From NCBI RefSeq assembly GCF_003946485.1, contig NZ_RHOJ01000007.1:53737-117736 (forward strand): a stretch of DNA of 64,000 nucleotides, in the 5' to 3' direction. The position numbers and the translations under genes were made by a program. Below the pieces are notes generated by a model. It had not been told where the DNA came from. It was given only the letters and a program-made list of their open reading frames with translations, and made no database searches. Below, one piece after another: positions 17,287-27,452 of this stretch. This stretch comes from Lacticaseibacillus jixianensis (GTDB taxonomy: Bacteria > Bacillota > Bacilli > Lactobacillales > Lactobacillaceae). Positions within the stretch are counted from its first letter, which is position 1; every line of letters starts with the position of its first letter.

Positions 17287-18425
17287 GTGCCTACCTGATT
17301 CCAATCAAAAGTGCGGTGATGGCCTTTCCCTTCATCGCATTTTTCGTGTCGTTGCCGTTCATGGTGGGACAGTATCGCAAGTATGGCAGTTTCCTGTTCT
17401 GGCGGGCAGTAGTGCTGTACAGCTTTGTGTTCTACCTCCTTGCGGCATACTTCATGATCATGCTGCCGTTGCCGAGTGTGGCCAGCGTGGCGAAATTGAC
17501 GACCCCGCATTACAATCTCACGCCTTTCATGGCGCTGCGAACGTTTCTGAAGACCACAGTGTTTGTTCCTGGTGAGCCGGGGACTTGGCTTGCCGCGTTG
17601 AAGCAGCCCGGCTTCATTCAGCCGGCGTTTAATCTGGTCCTGACGCTGCCGTTTGGGGTCTACCTGCGCTATTACTTTAAGCGCAGTCTCAAACAGATCC
17701 TGGTGCTGTCTTTGGCCCTCAGCCTGGTTTTTGAGCTGACGCAGTTATCGGGGCTTTACGGCATCTACCCGCGGCCCTACCGGCTGTTTGACGTCGACGA
17801 CCTGATCATCAATACGACTGGTGGGCTCCTAGGCGGTCTGATTGCACCAGCGCTGATGCGGGCCTTTCCGACCCGCGAGGCGATGGACGCCAAAAGCTAC
17901 GCCAGGGGGACACGGGTCACCTGGCTGCGCCGGTTTGCAGCCTTTTTGATCGATAACCTCGTTGGCGTCGGCTTGATCAGTCTGGTGTTGACGCTGCTTG
18001 CCCGGCTGTTTGGGGTCACTGGGGCGGAAGTTGATACGCTGATCAGTGCCTTCGTTGCGCCGCTGCTGGTCTTTATTATTGCCCCTGCGCTGAACCGCGG
18101 CGCCACGTTAGGCAAACGTTTGGTGGGCATCCGGATCGTGCGGGAAGATGGCCAGCCGGTGGAATTCTGGCGCTTAGCTTACCGGGAATTTTTACTTTAC
18201 GGCTTTGCCAAGTATGTCCTGATTGGCTTTAATCAGGTGTTCGTGGCGCTTTTCTCTCAGTTCCACCGCACCGAGTTGAACTGGGCGCTGTTTGCCATCC
18301 TGGGGGTGGGGGTGCTATTTCTGGTGGCCAACTTGCTCTGGGAAGTGGTCACCTTAGACAACCATTACTTCTACGATGTCTGGGCCAAGACCAAGCAGGT
18401 CAGCACTATTCACGCCAAGCAGTAA
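17283..18425 (+). CDS. VanZ-RDD fusion membrane protein
   Basis: A 380-residue membrane protein joining two known modules. Residues 1-205 form a VanZ-like domain with LNLVLTLPFGVY-type and LSLVFELTQLSGLYGIYPRP segments followed by FDVDDLIINTTGG, the VanZ core. Residues 215-375 form an RDD domain, recognised by RRFAAFLIDNLVG and GATLGKRLVGIRIVREDGQP. VanZ of enterococci gives low-level teicoplanin resistance; RDD proteins are often linked with ion transport or envelope functions. The ATG overlaps the purR stop by 4 bp, so expression is tied to PurR. The molecular role is unknown. Confidence 0.85.
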   Translation: MSAYLIPIKSAVMAFPFIAFFVSLPFMVGQYRKYGSFLFWRAVVLYSFVFYLLAAYFMIMLPLPSVASVAKLTTPHYNLTPFMALRTFLKTTVFVPGEPGTWLAALKQPGFIQPAFNLVLTLPFGVYLRYYFKRSLKQILVLSLALSLVFELTQLSGLYGIYPRPYRLFDVDDLIINTTGGLLGGLIAPALMRAFPTREAMDAKSYARGTRVTWLRRFAAFLIDNLVGVGLISLVLTLLARLFGVTGAEVDTLISAFVAPLLVFIIAPALNRGATLGKRLVGIRIVREDGQPVEFWRLAYREFLLYGFAKYVLIGFNQVFVALFSQFHRTELNWALFAILGVGVLFLVANLLWEVVTLDNHYFYDVWAKTKQVSTIHAKQ

Positions 18426-18469
18426 GCGCCCAAACGCTGCTGTGAAGCGGTCTATTCCGATTTTCTGAT

Positions 18470-18498
18470 TTGCGCCGAACCCGCCGCTGGGCTATGCT
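18470..18498 (+). promoter_or_regulatory. Promoter of glmU
   Basis: TTGCGC (18470-18475) and TATGCT (18493-18498) are 17 bp apart, 34 bp before the glmU ATG. Confidence 0.55.
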
Positions 18499-18531
18499 TA
18501 GGATAATTTGAAATGGAATAGGAGTCATAGC

Positions 18532-19941
18532 ATGACGAAGAAATTCACGCTTATTTTGGCTGCTGGCAAGGGCACCCGGATGAAGTCCAAGCTTTACAAG
18601 GTGCTCCACGAGGTTTGCGGCAAGCCGATGGTCGACCACGTGCTGACCGAAGTGGAAAAAACGCACCCGGACCGGGTCGTCACCATCGTTGGCCACGGCG
18701 CCGAGGCGGTCGAGGAGACGCTCGGTCAAAGGACCCAGTACGTTGTCCAGGAGCAGCAGCTTGGCACCGGTCACGCCGTGCTTCAAGCAGAGCCGCTGAT
18801 TGGCGGTGAGGCGGGGATGACCCTGATCGTTTCAGGCGATACGCCGCTGTTCACGGCAGAAACGTTTAAAAAGCTTTTCGAATACCACAAGGACAAGGGC
18901 GCAACGGCGACGATCCTCACCGCCCAGGCGCCTGATCCGTTCGGTTACGGCAGGATCATCCGCAGCGATATCGGCACCGTGCAGAAGATCGTGGAGCAAA
19001 AGGACGCGACTCCTGAAGAGGCGCGCGTGGCCGAGATCAACACTGGCGTCTATGTCTTTGACAACCAAGAGCTCTTCGCGGCGCTGCACCAGGTCAAAAA
19101 TAACAACGCGCAAGGGGAGTACTACCTGCCTGACGTCATTCAGATCATGAAGGCCAAGGGCGACGTCATTGCCGCGTATCGCATGCCGGACTTCTCTGAG
19201 TCCATGGGGGTCAACGACCGCGTGGCGCTGGCTGCGGCAACTAAAGTCATGCAGGCCCGCATCAATCGTCAGCACATGCAAAATGGCGTCACCCTGATCG
19301 ATCCGGCGACGACGTACATCGATGCCGACGTGACCATTGGCGCCGACACCGTCATTGAGCCGGGTGTTTCGCTCAAGGGCCGCACGACGATTGGCGCGGA
19401 CTGCAAGATTGGGACTCACTCCGAGCTGATCGACGCGACCCTGGAGGACGGGGTCACGGTGACGAGCTCGACCATTGAGGACTCGATCATGCGCAAGGGG
19501 TCGAACATCGGTCCGAACTCGCACCTGCGGCCGCAGTCTGACATTGGCGAGGAGGTCCACTTGGGCAACTTCGTCGAGGTCAAGAAGGCGACGATTGGGC
19601 CCCGCACCAAGGTTGGCCACCTGACTTACGTGGGGGACGCGACACTGGGCGCGGACATCAACGTGGGCTGCGGCGTGGTCTTCGTCAATTACGACGGCGT
19701 GAAGAAGTGGCACACCGAGGTCGGCAGCCACGCCTTCATCGGCTCTAATTCGAACATCATTGCCCCGGTCAAGATCGCTGACCACAGCTTCATCGCGGCC
19801 GGCTCGACCATCACCGACGATGTTCCGTACCACGCAATGGGCATTGCCCGCGCGCGGCAGACCAACAAGCCCGATTTCTGGGACCGCTCCGCGCTGGCGA
19901 AAGACGCCGAATGGAACGCGGACGATGCGCATCAGTCATGA
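18532..19941 (+). CDS. glmU: Bifunctional UDP-GlcNAc pyrophosphorylase / glucosamine-1-phosphate acetyltransferase
   Basis: A 469-residue enzyme making UDP-GlcNAc for peptidoglycan and other wall polymers. The uridyltransferase half starts with [16 protein letters not shown], the nucleotide loop, and the C-terminal half is a left-handed beta helix of hexapeptide repeats (for example [16 protein letters not shown]). [20 protein letters not shown] is the acetyl-CoA and active-site region. It is slightly longer than usual because of a tail after the [13 protein letters not shown] segment. AGGAG lies about 9 nt before the ATG. The glmU-prs order is conserved in Firmicutes. Confidence 0.97.
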   Translation: MTKKFTLILAAGKGTRMKSKLYKVLHEVCGKPMVDHVLTEVEKTHPDRVVTIVGHGAEAVEETLGQRTQYVVQEQQLGTGHAVLQAEPLIGGEAGMTLIVSGDTPLFTAETFKKLFEYHKDKGATATILTAQAPDPFGYGRIIRSDIGTVQKIVEQKDATPEEARVAEINTGVYVFDNQELFAALHQVKNNNAQGEYYLPDVIQIMKAKGDVIAAYRMPDFSESMGVNDRVALAAATKVMQARINRQHMQNGVTLIDPATTYIDADVTIGADTVIEPGVSLKGRTTIGADCKIGTHSELIDATLEDGVTVTSSTIEDSIMRKGSNIGPNSHLRPQSDIGEEVHLGNFVEVKKATIGPRTKVGHLTYVGDATLGADINVGCGVVFVNYDGVKKWHTEVGSHAFIGSNSNIIAPVKIADHSFIAAGSTITDDVPYHAMGIARARQTNKPDFWDRSALAKDAEWNADDAHQS

Positions 19942-20045
19942 AAATCTGTTTGAAAACCAGCAGGCAAATTTTGAAAGCCGGCTGGTTTTGTTCGGTTAAA
20001 ATCTGATGACACTGTTCGTCAGACCCGCCGCTTGGTTGGATGTTC

Positions 20046-20054
20046 TGGTATAAT
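20046..20054 (+). promoter_or_regulatory. Extended -10 promoter of prs
   Basis: TGG directly before TATAAT; no clear -35. The start point would be near 20061, giving a leader of about 58 nt. Confidence 0.6.
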
Positions 20055-20118
20055 CGGCTTGTAAACTGTGCAATTTGATCGAACGTCTGGTAGTCAATTC
20101 AATCTGATGGAGGAAAAC

Positions 20119-21087
20119 ATGTCCTACTCTGATCCAAAGTTGAAGATTTTTGCCCTGAACTCAAACAAGCCCCTCGCGGAGAAAATCGCCGCTGAAGTGG
20201 GGGTCGAGTTAGGGAAGTCATCAGTGACCCGGTTCTCTGACGGGGAAATTCAGATCAACATCGAGGAAAGTATCCGTGGCGATGATATCTACCTGATCCA
20301 GTCCACGTCTGCGCCGGTCAACGATAACCTGATGGAGCTGCTCATCATGATCGACGCCTTGCGCCGCGCGTCTGCGCATACCATCAGCGTTGTGATCCCC
20401 TACTACGGTTATGCGCGGCAGGATCGCAAGGCCCGTTCACGCGAGCCAATCACGGCGAAGCTGGTGGCCAACATGCTTGAACGGGCCGGTGCGACCCGAG
20501 TGCTGGCACTAGACCTGCACGCAGCACAGATCCAAGGCTTCTTCGACATTCCGGTGGATCACCTGATGGGGGCGCCGCTGCTGGCCGATTACTTCATCCG
20601 CAGCGGTTACACCAACGCCGACACGGTCGTGGTCTCACCTGATCACGGCGGCGTGACGCGGGCGCGCAAGCTGGCCGAGTTTTTGAAGGCCCCAATTGCC
20701 ATCATTGACAAGCGGCGGCCGCGGCCTAATGTTGCCGAGGTCATGAACATCGTTGGTCACGTTAAGGGCAAGCGGTGCATCATCATTGACGATATGATCG
20801 ACACGGCCGGCACGATCACGCTGGCCGCCCAAGCGTTGAAGGATGCTGGCGCGATCGAGGTTCAGGTCGCGGCAACGCACGCCGTCTTCTCCGGCCCCGC
20901 CGTCGAGCGGCTGCAAAACAGTGCCATCGAGCGGGTGGTCGTCACCGACTCGATCAACCTGCCAGAAGCCAAGAAGATCGACAAGCTGACCATCGTGTCA
21001 GTTGGGCCGCTCATTGGGCGGGCCATCACGCGGATCCAGGAAAACAAGCCCGTTTCTCCGTTGTTCGAGAATCGGTTTACCAAGTAA
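20119..21087 (+). CDS. prs: Ribose-phosphate pyrophosphokinase
   Basis: A 322-residue class I PRPP synthetase. [19 protein letters not shown] holds the ATP-binding flexible loop, [19 protein letters not shown] the metal site, and [14 protein letters not shown] the ribose-5-phosphate loop. PRPP feeds purine, pyrimidine, NAD, histidine and tryptophan pathways and is the effector of PurR encoded upstream. GGAGG lies 7 nt before the ATG at 20119. A strong terminator follows. Confidence 0.97.
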   Translation: MSYSDPKLKIFALNSNKPLAEKIAAEVGVELGKSSVTRFSDGEIQINIEESIRGDDIYLIQSTSAPVNDNLMELLIMIDALRRASAHTISVVIPYYGYARQDRKARSREPITAKLVANMLERAGATRVLALDLHAAQIQGFFDIPVDHLMGAPLLADYFIRSGYTNADTVVVSPDHGGVTRARKLAEFLKAPIAIIDKRRPRPNVAEVMNIVGHVKGKRCIIIDDMIDTAGTITLAAQALKDAGAIEVQVAATHAVFSGPAVERLQNSAIERVVVTDSINLPEAKKIDKLTIVSVGPLIGRAITRIQENKPVSPLFENRFTK

Positions 21088-21114
21088 CCAAGACTGGCAA
21101 CTTTGCCGGATCCC

Positions 21115-21158
21115 AAAAACTGCCCCACTTCAGCCGCTGCTGAGGTGGGGCAGTTTTT
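21115..21158. terminator. Bidirectional terminator between prs and mscL
   Basis: A 20-bp perfect stem (21115-21134 with 21139-21158) with a CGCT loop, starting with five As and ending with five Ts, between convergent genes. Confidence 0.95.
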
Positions 21159-21161
21159 CAC

Positions 21162-21533
21162 TTATTTTGGCGCCTGCTTGGCCAGCAAGTCGCGGATCTC
21201 GGTGAGCAGTTCTTCTTGGGTCGGACCAGTCGGCGCGGCCGCTTTCTTGGGCATCAGCTTGTTGGCGGCGCGAACCAGCAAGAAGACGATGAAGGCGACG
21301 ATCAAGAAGTTCAGCACGTCGTTAATGAACTGACCATAGGCGAAGCGCGCACCGAACACTGTCGCGCTAAGCTTGGTCAGGCTGGAGCTGCGCAGGAACA
21401 ACCCGATGAGCGGATTGATCAAGTTCTTGGTGAGGCTCGTGATGACCGCGGTGAACGCCGCCCCAATGATGACCCCAACGGCCATATCGAGCACGTTACC
21501 GCGCATGATAAAGGCCTTAAATTCTTTGAGCAC
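21162..21533 (-). CDS. mscL: Large-conductance mechanosensitive channel
   Basis: A 123-residue MscL. The amphipathic N-terminus [20 protein letters not shown] leads into the pore helix [18 protein letters not shown]; the second helix is [24 protein letters not shown], and the C-terminal bundle is [15 protein letters not shown]. It opens under membrane tension and releases solutes in hypo-osmotic shock. The start is a GTG at 21533, preceded by GGGGG about 8 nt upstream; a longer reading frame exists but lacks this site and the typical length. It is a single-gene unit. Confidence 0.94.
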   Translation of the reverse strand: MLKEFKAFIMRGNVLDMAVGVIIGAAFTAVITSLTKNLINPLIGLFLRSSSLTKLSATVFGARFAYGQFINDVLNFLIVAFIVFLLVRAANKLMPKKAAAPTGPTQEELLTEIRDLLAKQAPK

Positions 21534-21605
21534 TGGTATTTCCCCCTTCACTGCATCTTGCCTTAATTGTAGCAAAACGAGCGGCGAGAGAACACCACGG
21601 CGGCG

Positions 21606-24335
21606 CTATTCGATGATCTGAGACTTGCGCGTGATGTGGTGCATCTTGTTGATCCACGGCCGGATCGGGCCCTTCAGCAGCAAGCCCAGCAGGAAGAAGG
21701 TGAGCCCAAACGCGGCTAGTTTCCAAACGTCCTGCCAGAAGTTAGGCCAGTAGATGCCGCCGACGGTTTCCCGGAGCAGGTTCACCGCATAGGTAAACGG
21801 CAGCCAGGGATTGATGGCCTGAAAGAAGTGGCCGGAAAGAACGACCGGGAAGTTCCCGCCGGCCCCGGAGATGGAGAGGACGAGAATGATAATGCCGATG
21901 CCTTTGCCGATGTTGCCAAACAGGCTGATCAACGCGTACATGATCGAGACGAAGACGACGCTGAGAAACATTGCGCCCAGCAGGTACAGGGGCTTGTTGA
22001 CGACAAAGGTGCTGATCAGGATGATGTTGCCCGCCCCGGCGATCAGCCCCTGCAGCATGGCCAGCCCCACGAAGGTCAACCACCGCGCGACGTACTGCTG
22101 CTTGACGGAGGCGGCGAAATCGGCAGGCAGCTTGTATTCAGTGATCAAGATCGCCCCGAGCAGCAGCGCACCGACCCAGATGCAAAGTGCGAGGTAGAAT
22201 GGGGCGCTCTGCGACCCGTAAGTCGGGATCGGGTAGATACTGGTGGACGCAATGGTGACGGGATTGGCCAAAAAGTCGGCTTCCTTGCCAGCATCCCGGC
22301 GCAACAGCTTGATGAGCGCCGTGAGGTCAATGGTTTGCTCGCCCTTCTTGATGGCGGCGCTGCCGCGCTGGATGGCGTCCTTGAGCGTTGGCCAGTCGCT
22401 TTGCTTAAAGGCCGCCGCCTTGTTCAGTCCATCCTTGAGTGCCGGCATCTTGGCGTTGGCCAAGGCGAGGCTGGTCGTCAGCTGGGTTTCAATCCCCGGC
22501 AGGTCGGACTGGATGAAGTCACTGGCAGTTTTCAGCTTTGTGCGCAGCGCCGGGAATTCATTGCGGTACAGCGCGGCCACGGTGGTGATGCCGCTTTTGA
22601 TCAGGGCCATGTGGCCGTTCAGGAGCGTATTGGCATCGGTGAGTTCCTGGCGCAGGGCCGGCAGCTGGGTCTTGACTTGTTTGAGGAAGACGTTGGCCTG
22701 GGTGAGCAAGGTCTTGGTGTTACTCAGCAGACTCGGCAACGCGGGGATGATGTGCGCATTGATCGTGCCCAGGGTGGTTTGGGTGCTGCTCAGCACCGTT
22801 TCAAACTGGCTCAGGACCGTCTGGACGCTGCCGCCTAAGTTAAGCTGCTGCAGGTTGCTTGCGGCCTGCGCAAAGCCGTCAGCGGTGGTGACCAACTGGG
22901 CGAGCCTTGCTTGCAGCTGCGCGGTGGAAAGGGTGGGGACCTGAGCGGCGAGCTGATCGGCCTGGCGGGCGACGACGGTTGCGACCGCAGCGAGCGCGTT
23001 CAGGCGGCTGATCGCATCAGCAAACGGGGTGCGCTGATCGTGATTCAGTGCCTGCAGGCTGGCCTGAAGCTTGGTCAGCGTCTGGGCCAGGCTGGTGGCG
23101 GTGGCAGCAGCCTGGCTTTGCCGCGTGGCCAGCGCGGTCAAGCGGTTGGCCATGGCTGCTTTGACGGTTGCGGTATCCTTGGCATGATCCAGCGCGGCTA
23201 ATTGCTGATTCAGGCTGCTCAGGTCCAGGCTGAGGCTGGTGTTCGCCGTTTGGATGAGGGTTAACCCTGCGGTGGTGGCATTTTGGACGATGGTGAGGGC
23301 CTGGCGGATTTTGGGGAGGACGGCGTTCTTGGTCGTTCCGACTGCTCCTTGCGCGGCCTGGCCAAACTGCGTTAGTGCCGGCAGCGTGCCAGCCACTTGG
23401 TCGATGATCGTCAGGCTCTGGCTGGTGATCGTGACGCCGTTATCGACGGCCCGGCTCAAGTCGTCAAAGTGAGTTGCCACCGTGTTTAACTGGCTGCCGG
23501 CGCGCTGCACTTCCGGCAGCTTACCTTGGACCTGGGTCGCCAGCTGGCCGGCCGAGGCGACCATCGGCAAAAACTGCTGCGCGGAGACCAGCTTTTGCGT
23601 CATCGCATTCACTTCCGGCAGGTAGGTCGCCATCTGATTGGCGGTGTTCAGCTTGGCCTCAAGGTCCGGCACCTTGGCTTTCAGTGCGGTCACCTCGTTA
23701 AGGTACCGTTCAATGGTCGGCAGCTGGGCGTCCGTGCTGGTGACGAGGCTGGCGAAGCGGCGGATCAGCGGCAGGTTCTCATCAAGCTTGATGCCTGCCT
23801 GGTTAAACACGCCGACCAGCGTTTTGGCGACGGTATCGACAAATTCATCGCTGATGGTCCCCTGCAAAGTCGAGGCCGCCGTGCCAGTGAGTTTGGGGGC
23901 CACGGCGTTGATTTTTTCGTTCACGTAATACTTAAGCTGGGGCTTTTGAATTTTACCGTCGACAAACGACAGTAAGTCTTTGGAGAACCGCTTGGGCACG
24001 ACGATCCCGGCGTAGTACTTCCCTGACTTGACCCCGGAAATGACCTGCGATTGGGAATCAACGAACTGCCAGCCGAGTTTCTTGTTGTGGTGAAGCTGAT
24101 CAGTGAGCGCCTCACCGATCGCGATTTTTTTATTCTGAAAAGTTGCGGGCTGATCGGCGGAGTAAACGGCCACTTTCAGATCTTGCGTGTTCGAGTAGGG
24201 ATCCCACAGCGCCCACACGTTGAACCAGCAGTACAGGCTGGGGATCACGACCAGTGCCGCGATCAGCAGAAAGGCAAAGGGGCTTTTTAAGATGCGCTTC
24301 CAGTCTAAGGCGACCAGGTGAGCAATGTTTTTCAT
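21606..24335 (-). CDS. YhgE/Pip family membrane protein
   Basis: A 909-residue protein, the size of lactococcal Pip (phage infection protein). An N-terminal helix (residues about 15-35, FAFLLIAALVVIPSLYCWFN) is followed by the Pip N-domain, then a 450-residue extracellular region rich in Ala, Thr, Gln and Leu with heptad-like repeats, and a C-terminal ABC-2-type membrane domain of about six helices. Relatives act as phage receptors in lactococci, and others take part in type VII secretion. GGAGG lies 6 nt before the ATG at 24335. It ends 31 bp before the upstream end of mscL and is not in an operon with it. Confidence 0.9.
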   Translation of the reverse strand: MKNIAHLVALDWKRILKSPFAFLLIAALVVIPSLYCWFNVWALWDPYSNTQDLKVAVYSADQPATFQNKKIAIGEALTDQLHHNKKLGWQFVDSQSQVISGVKSGKYYAGIVVPKRFSKDLLSFVDGKIQKPQLKYYVNEKINAVAPKLTGTAASTLQGTISDEFVDTVAKTLVGVFNQAGIKLDENLPLIRRFASLVTSTDAQLPTIERYLNEVTALKAKVPDLEAKLNTANQMATYLPEVNAMTQKLVSAQQFLPMVASAGQLATQVQGKLPEVQRAGSQLNTVATHFDDLSRAVDNGVTITSQSLTIIDQVAGTLPALTQFGQAAQGAVGTTKNAVLPKIRQALTIVQNATTAGLTLIQTANTSLSLDLSSLNQQLAALDHAKDTATVKAAMANRLTALATRQSQAAATATSLAQTLTKLQASLQALNHDQRTPFADAISRLNALAAVATVVARQADQLAAQVPTLSTAQLQARLAQLVTTADGFAQAASNLQQLNLGGSVQTVLSQFETVLSSTQTTLGTINAHIIPALPSLLSNTKTLLTQANVFLKQVKTQLPALRQELTDANTLLNGHMALIKSGITTVAALYRNEFPALRTKLKTASDFIQSDLPGIETQLTTSLALANAKMPALKDGLNKAAAFKQSDWPTLKDAIQRGSAAIKKGEQTIDLTALIKLLRRDAGKEADFLANPVTIASTSIYPIPTYGSQSAPFYLALCIWVGALLLGAILITEYKLPADFAASVKQQYVARWLTFVGLAMLQGLIAGAGNIILISTFVVNKPLYLLGAMFLSVVFVSIMYALISLFGNIGKGIGIIILVLSISGAGGNFPVVLSGHFFQAINPWLPFTYAVNLLRETVGGIYWPNFWQDVWKLAAFGLTFFLLGLLLKGPIRPWINKMHHITRKSQIIE

Positions 24336-24484
24336 AATGTCCTCCATATCAAACACTTATATCCTCCGCGCTAGCATACCGGATTTTGTGGGGGTTGGCC
24401 ACCCCTTTAAAGCCAGTAATTCACGACTGGCGAGAGCCGCATTCCCCTGGATGGTGGGGCGCATGTGGCCAGCACCCGAGCACC

Positions 24485-24516
24485 AAAAAAAGGCCCCGCG
24501 GCAGCGCCTCAAGGCC
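24485..24516 (-). terminator. Terminator of the YdcF gene
   Basis: On the minus strand GGCCTTG pairs with CGGGGCC (with G-U pairs) above a short GG/CC inner stem, followed by seven Ts. Confidence 0.7.
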
Positions 24517-24538
24517 AATTCATGGTAATTCTCTGCAT

Positions 24539-25591
24539 TTAACTGACCGCCTGACCGATCGCGACCACGATCGCCAGCAGTGTGATCAGGCCGCCGGCGA
24601 CGATGTGGCGCCGCTTGTGGATGACCACAAAGGCGAGGTACTCGCGGATCACTGCGTTAGGCAAGAAGTAAAACGAGGTCGCGGCCCCCACCCCGTTGGC
24701 GTCCAGCCCGGCGGCCCGGGCGAAGACGCCAGCGCGAAAGAGGTGATAATTGTTCGTGAAAAAGGCCGCCTTAACAGGCCGGGGGCCTTCACGCTTGGTG
24801 ATGAGGGCCTTGGAGAACTTCATGTTCTGGTAGGTGGTCTTGGATTGGTCCTCCACCAACGTTGCGTCTTCCGGAATACCATGGGCGATCGCCCACTGCT
24901 GCATGGCCCGCCCCTCGGGCAGCTTTTCGTCCCCGCCTTGCCCGCCGGAAAAAATAATGTGGGGGGCCGGCCGCCCCAGGCGGACCTGTTTGTGGTAGAA
25001 CGTGATGGCCACCTGAATGCGTGCGGCCAGCAGCGGGCTCACCTGGTCGCCGTGGAGCAGGCCGGCGCCGAGCACGATCAAATAGTCCCGATCATGCCGC
25101 GGCCGGTAAAGGTTGTACAGCACGAGGATGGTGAGAAAGTTGTAAAGGGCGATCAGTTCGTAGCCGATCCCCAGCGTGAAGAAGACGCTGAGGCCGGCGT
25201 AGAGCCAGCTTGGGACCCAGCTGCGGCCGACGACCGCCGCCACTTCCAGCAGGATCAGCCCCACTGCGAGCGCCAGCGTCAGCATGTTGCCGAGGCTATG
25301 CCCCTCGCGCCGCCAGACCAGCCACGCGTTCCACAGCAGCCAGACTAAGTGCAGCGAGAAGAGCAACGCCACCACGAGGACAAAGATGATGAACAGCGTT
25401 GCCGATACCGCGATCAAAAGGCGGTTTTGCGAGCTGAGGATCGCCACAGCGGCAGTGGCCAAGGCAGTGAGCGCAAAGAGGTTGAACAGCATGCCGTTAT
25501 AAAGGTGGCGCGGTTCCCGCAGGAAGCTGTAGAAAAAAAGGGCACCGGTGATGATGACAGGCAGGTAGAGCCAGAAACTTGGCGAAGGCAT
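24539..25591 (-). CDS. YdcF/SanA family (DUF218) membrane protein
   Basis: A 350-residue protein with five to six membrane helices in the first 190 residues and a DUF218 domain behind them. LIVLGAGLLHGDQVSPLLAA, HIIFSGGQGGDEKLPEGRAM, ATLVEDQSKTTYQNMKFSK and AAFFTNNYHLFRAGVFARAA are the DUF218 motifs. The fold is linked to envelope integrity and vancomycin permeability through SanA, and possibly to polyprenyl-linked glycans; no reaction is established. The 180-bp gap after it holds its terminator and two small hairpins. It is transcribed leftward as a single gene. Confidence 0.88.
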   Translation of the reverse strand: MPSPSFWLYLPVIITGALFFYSFLREPRHLYNGMLFNLFALTALATAAVAILSSQNRLLIAVSATLFIIFVLVVALLFSLHLVWLLWNAWLVWRREGHSLGNMLTLALAVGLILLEVAAVVGRSWVPSWLYAGLSVFFTLGIGYELIALYNFLTILVLYNLYRPRHDRDYLIVLGAGLLHGDQVSPLLAARIQVAITFYHKQVRLGRPAPHIIFSGGQGGDEKLPEGRAMQQWAIAHGIPEDATLVEDQSKTTYQNMKFSKALITKREGPRPVKAAFFTNNYHLFRAGVFARAAGLDANGVGAATSFYFLPNAVIREYLAFVVIHKRRHIVAGGLITLLAIVVAIGQAVS

Positions 25592-25668
25592 TTGAACACA
25601 TCCTTAGTGGCGATTAAATAGCAGGTCGAGTATAATGAGGAAAAAATGAGAAGAGGATGGCACGAGTC

Positions 25669-26112
25669 ATGGCAGAGCCAGTGTTTGGTCAAAAAGATCC
25701 CAAGCTAGATTATCAAAAGCGGGTCGGGGTTTACGGGGTGATCCCAGATCGTGATGGGAAGCGGCTCCTGATCTTGGAGGCGCCCAACCACGCGCTGTTT
25801 TTACCAGGCGGCGAGGTCGAAGCAGGCGAGACCGACGAGCAAACGCTGAGGCGTGAGCTGCTTGAGGAATTCGGGGTGACCGTCACGATTGGTGAGAAGC
25901 TGGGAACGGCGGCGGAGTACTTTTACTCCCATCACCGCCAAACCGCTTATTACCACCCGGCGACGTTCTACGCTTGTTCGGACATCAAGCAGGTCCAAAG
26001 CCCACTGGAGGATTTCAACACGCTGATGCTGATGCCGATCGCACTGGCAGCCGCTTCCTTGAAGCGGCCGACCCACCGCTACGGGGTGGCCCAGTGGCTG
26101 CGTACCCATTAG
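25669..26112 (+). CDS. Nudix hydrolase
   Basis: About 147 residues with a full Nudix box: GGEVEAGETDEQTLRRELLE followed by EFGV. The substrate is unknown. Start choice is uncertain: ATG at 25657 sits directly behind AAGAGG with no spacing, while the ATG at 25669 is 12 nt from the same site and begins MAEPVFG, the more usual family start. TATAAT at 25631-25636 gives a start point near 25643, compatible with either. Its 3' end overlaps the convergent HD-domain gene by 4 bp, with no terminator between them. Confidence 0.85.
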   Translation: MAEPVFGQKDPKLDYQKRVGVYGVIPDRDGKRLLILEAPNHALFLPGGEVEAGETDEQTLRRELLEEFGVTVTIGEKLGTAAEYFYSHHRQTAYYHPATFYACSDIKQVQSPLEDFNTLMLMPIALAAASLKRPTHRYGVAQWLRTH

Positions 26113-27452
26113 CGCGGATCGATCAATGAGTCGTTCAGAAGGTACTGCTGGAAATGGGCGTAGGTGTCAGCGAATAAATCGCTGGCATTTTTGCTCAGCA
26201 TGACTTTAGGAAAGTAGAACCGTTTGTCGCCGATCGCACGGCCGGAAATGGCGGCGACCAAAGGCGATTGGGTCGACAGCTCCTCAAGCGTCCCGTCCCG
26301 CTGGATGATCTCGATCTGGGTCTTGGGGTCGGCGACGCTGGGGTCGTACTGGTCGTAGGGGAGGTCAAAGCTGTCATTTTCGGCGGTGTAGTACGCCGGA
26401 TCAAAGCCGGCGTCGGCCACAAGGGCGCGCAGCTTCGGCAGTAAGCCCGCCGTCTTGTCCGTGAAGGCGACCGACTTAAGCGGCCGCCGGCTCAGGAACC
26501 GACTGGCCAGGTCCTGAAGCACCAGGTCCGGGTAATCGAGCCAGTAAGTGAAGTAGGTGTTCAGTACGCCGTCGTCGAGGCGCAAGTAGTCCTGCAAGTT
26601 GAACTGATGTTCAAAGAACGGCACCAGCAGGCGCGGATTGAACCGAGTATCGAACCGGCCGGCCTCGTAAAGCGTCTTCGCCCGTTCAAGTAAGTGGGTC
26701 AGGATCATCTCCATACTGCGGGAGACGGGGTGAAAGTAGACCTGCTGGTACATCTGGAAACGGCCGACGATGTAGTCTTCAACCGCGTGCATGCCGTTGG
26801 CGTCAAACCCGATGCCGCCTTGATAAGGCCGCATCACGCGCAGGATGCGGGCAAGGTCGAATTCACCGTACTTGGTCCCGGTGAAGTAGGCATCGCGCAG
26901 CAGGTAGTCCATCCGGTCGGCATCGATCTGGCTGGAGATCATCTGGACGACCTGGGGGTTGGGGTAGGTGTGGGCGATCACACTGGCCACTTGCTCGGGA
27001 AAGTCAGGTGCGATGCTGCGGAGCACCGCGTTGACTTTGGTGCTGGGATCGGTCAGAATCCGCCGCGTGATGGCTTCGTGGTCCGTGTCAAAAATGTGCT
27101 CAAAAGTGTGCGAGTAAGGGCCGTGGCCGATGTCGTGCAGCAGGGCGGCACACAGTGCAACCAGCCGCTCGTGGTCGTCCCACAGGCCATCACCCGGCGT
27201 TTTGGTTGGGTAGTTAACCGCAAAGTTGTCGCAGATCTGACGGGTGATTTCGTAAACGCCAAGGCTGTGGGTGAAACGGGTGTGCTCGGCGCCTTGAAAG
27301 ACGTAATCTGCCACGCCGAGCTGCTTGATCCGCCGCAGCCGCTGAAATTCAGGCGTGTTGATCAGATCGAGGATGACCTGATGTTGAACGTGGATATAAT
27401 TGTGGACTGGATCGCGGAAGACTTTTTCCCGGGGTAACAGTTTGATGCTCAT
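26109..27452 (-). CDS. HD-domain phosphohydrolase
   Basis: A 447-residue HD-superfamily protein of the dGTPase-like YwfO group. Metal residues are visible in HTRFTHSLGVYEITRQI, LCAALLHDIGHGPYSHTFEH (the HD pair) and SQIDADRMDYLLRDAYFTG. Such proteins hydrolyse dNTPs or related phosphates to nucleoside and triphosphate; some require another nucleotide as activator. AAGGAGAT lies about 6 nt before the ATG. It shares four base pairs at its 3' end with the Nudix gene on the other strand. Confidence 0.9.
   Translation of the reverse strand: MSIKLLPREKVFRDPVHNYIHVQHQVILDLINTPEFQRLRRIKQLGVADYVFQGAEHTRFTHSLGVYEITRQICDNFAVNYPTKTPGDGLWDDHERLVALCAALLHDIGHGPYSHTFEHIFDTDHEAITRRILTDPSTKVNAVLRSIAPDFPEQVASVIAHTYPNPQVVQMISSQIDADRMDYLLRDAYFTGTKYGEFDLARILRVMRPYQGGIGFDANGMHAVEDYIVGRFQMYQQVYFHPVSRSMEMILTHLLERAKTLYEAGRFDTRFNPRLLVPFFEHQFNLQDYLRLDDGVLNTYFTYWLDYPDLVLQDLASRFLSRRPLKSVAFTDKTAGLLPKLRALVADAGFDPAYYTAENDSFDLPYDQYDPSVADPKTQIEIIQRDGTLEELSTQSPLVAAISGRAIGDKRFYFPKVMLSKNASDLFADTYAHFQQYLLNDSLIDPR

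Noticed and set aside
18426..18531. CCGAAC at 18475-18480 upstream of glmU as a PurBox.
   Set aside because: Its flanks are GC-rich, unlike AWWW/WWT, and it overlaps the -35 to -10 spacer by chance.
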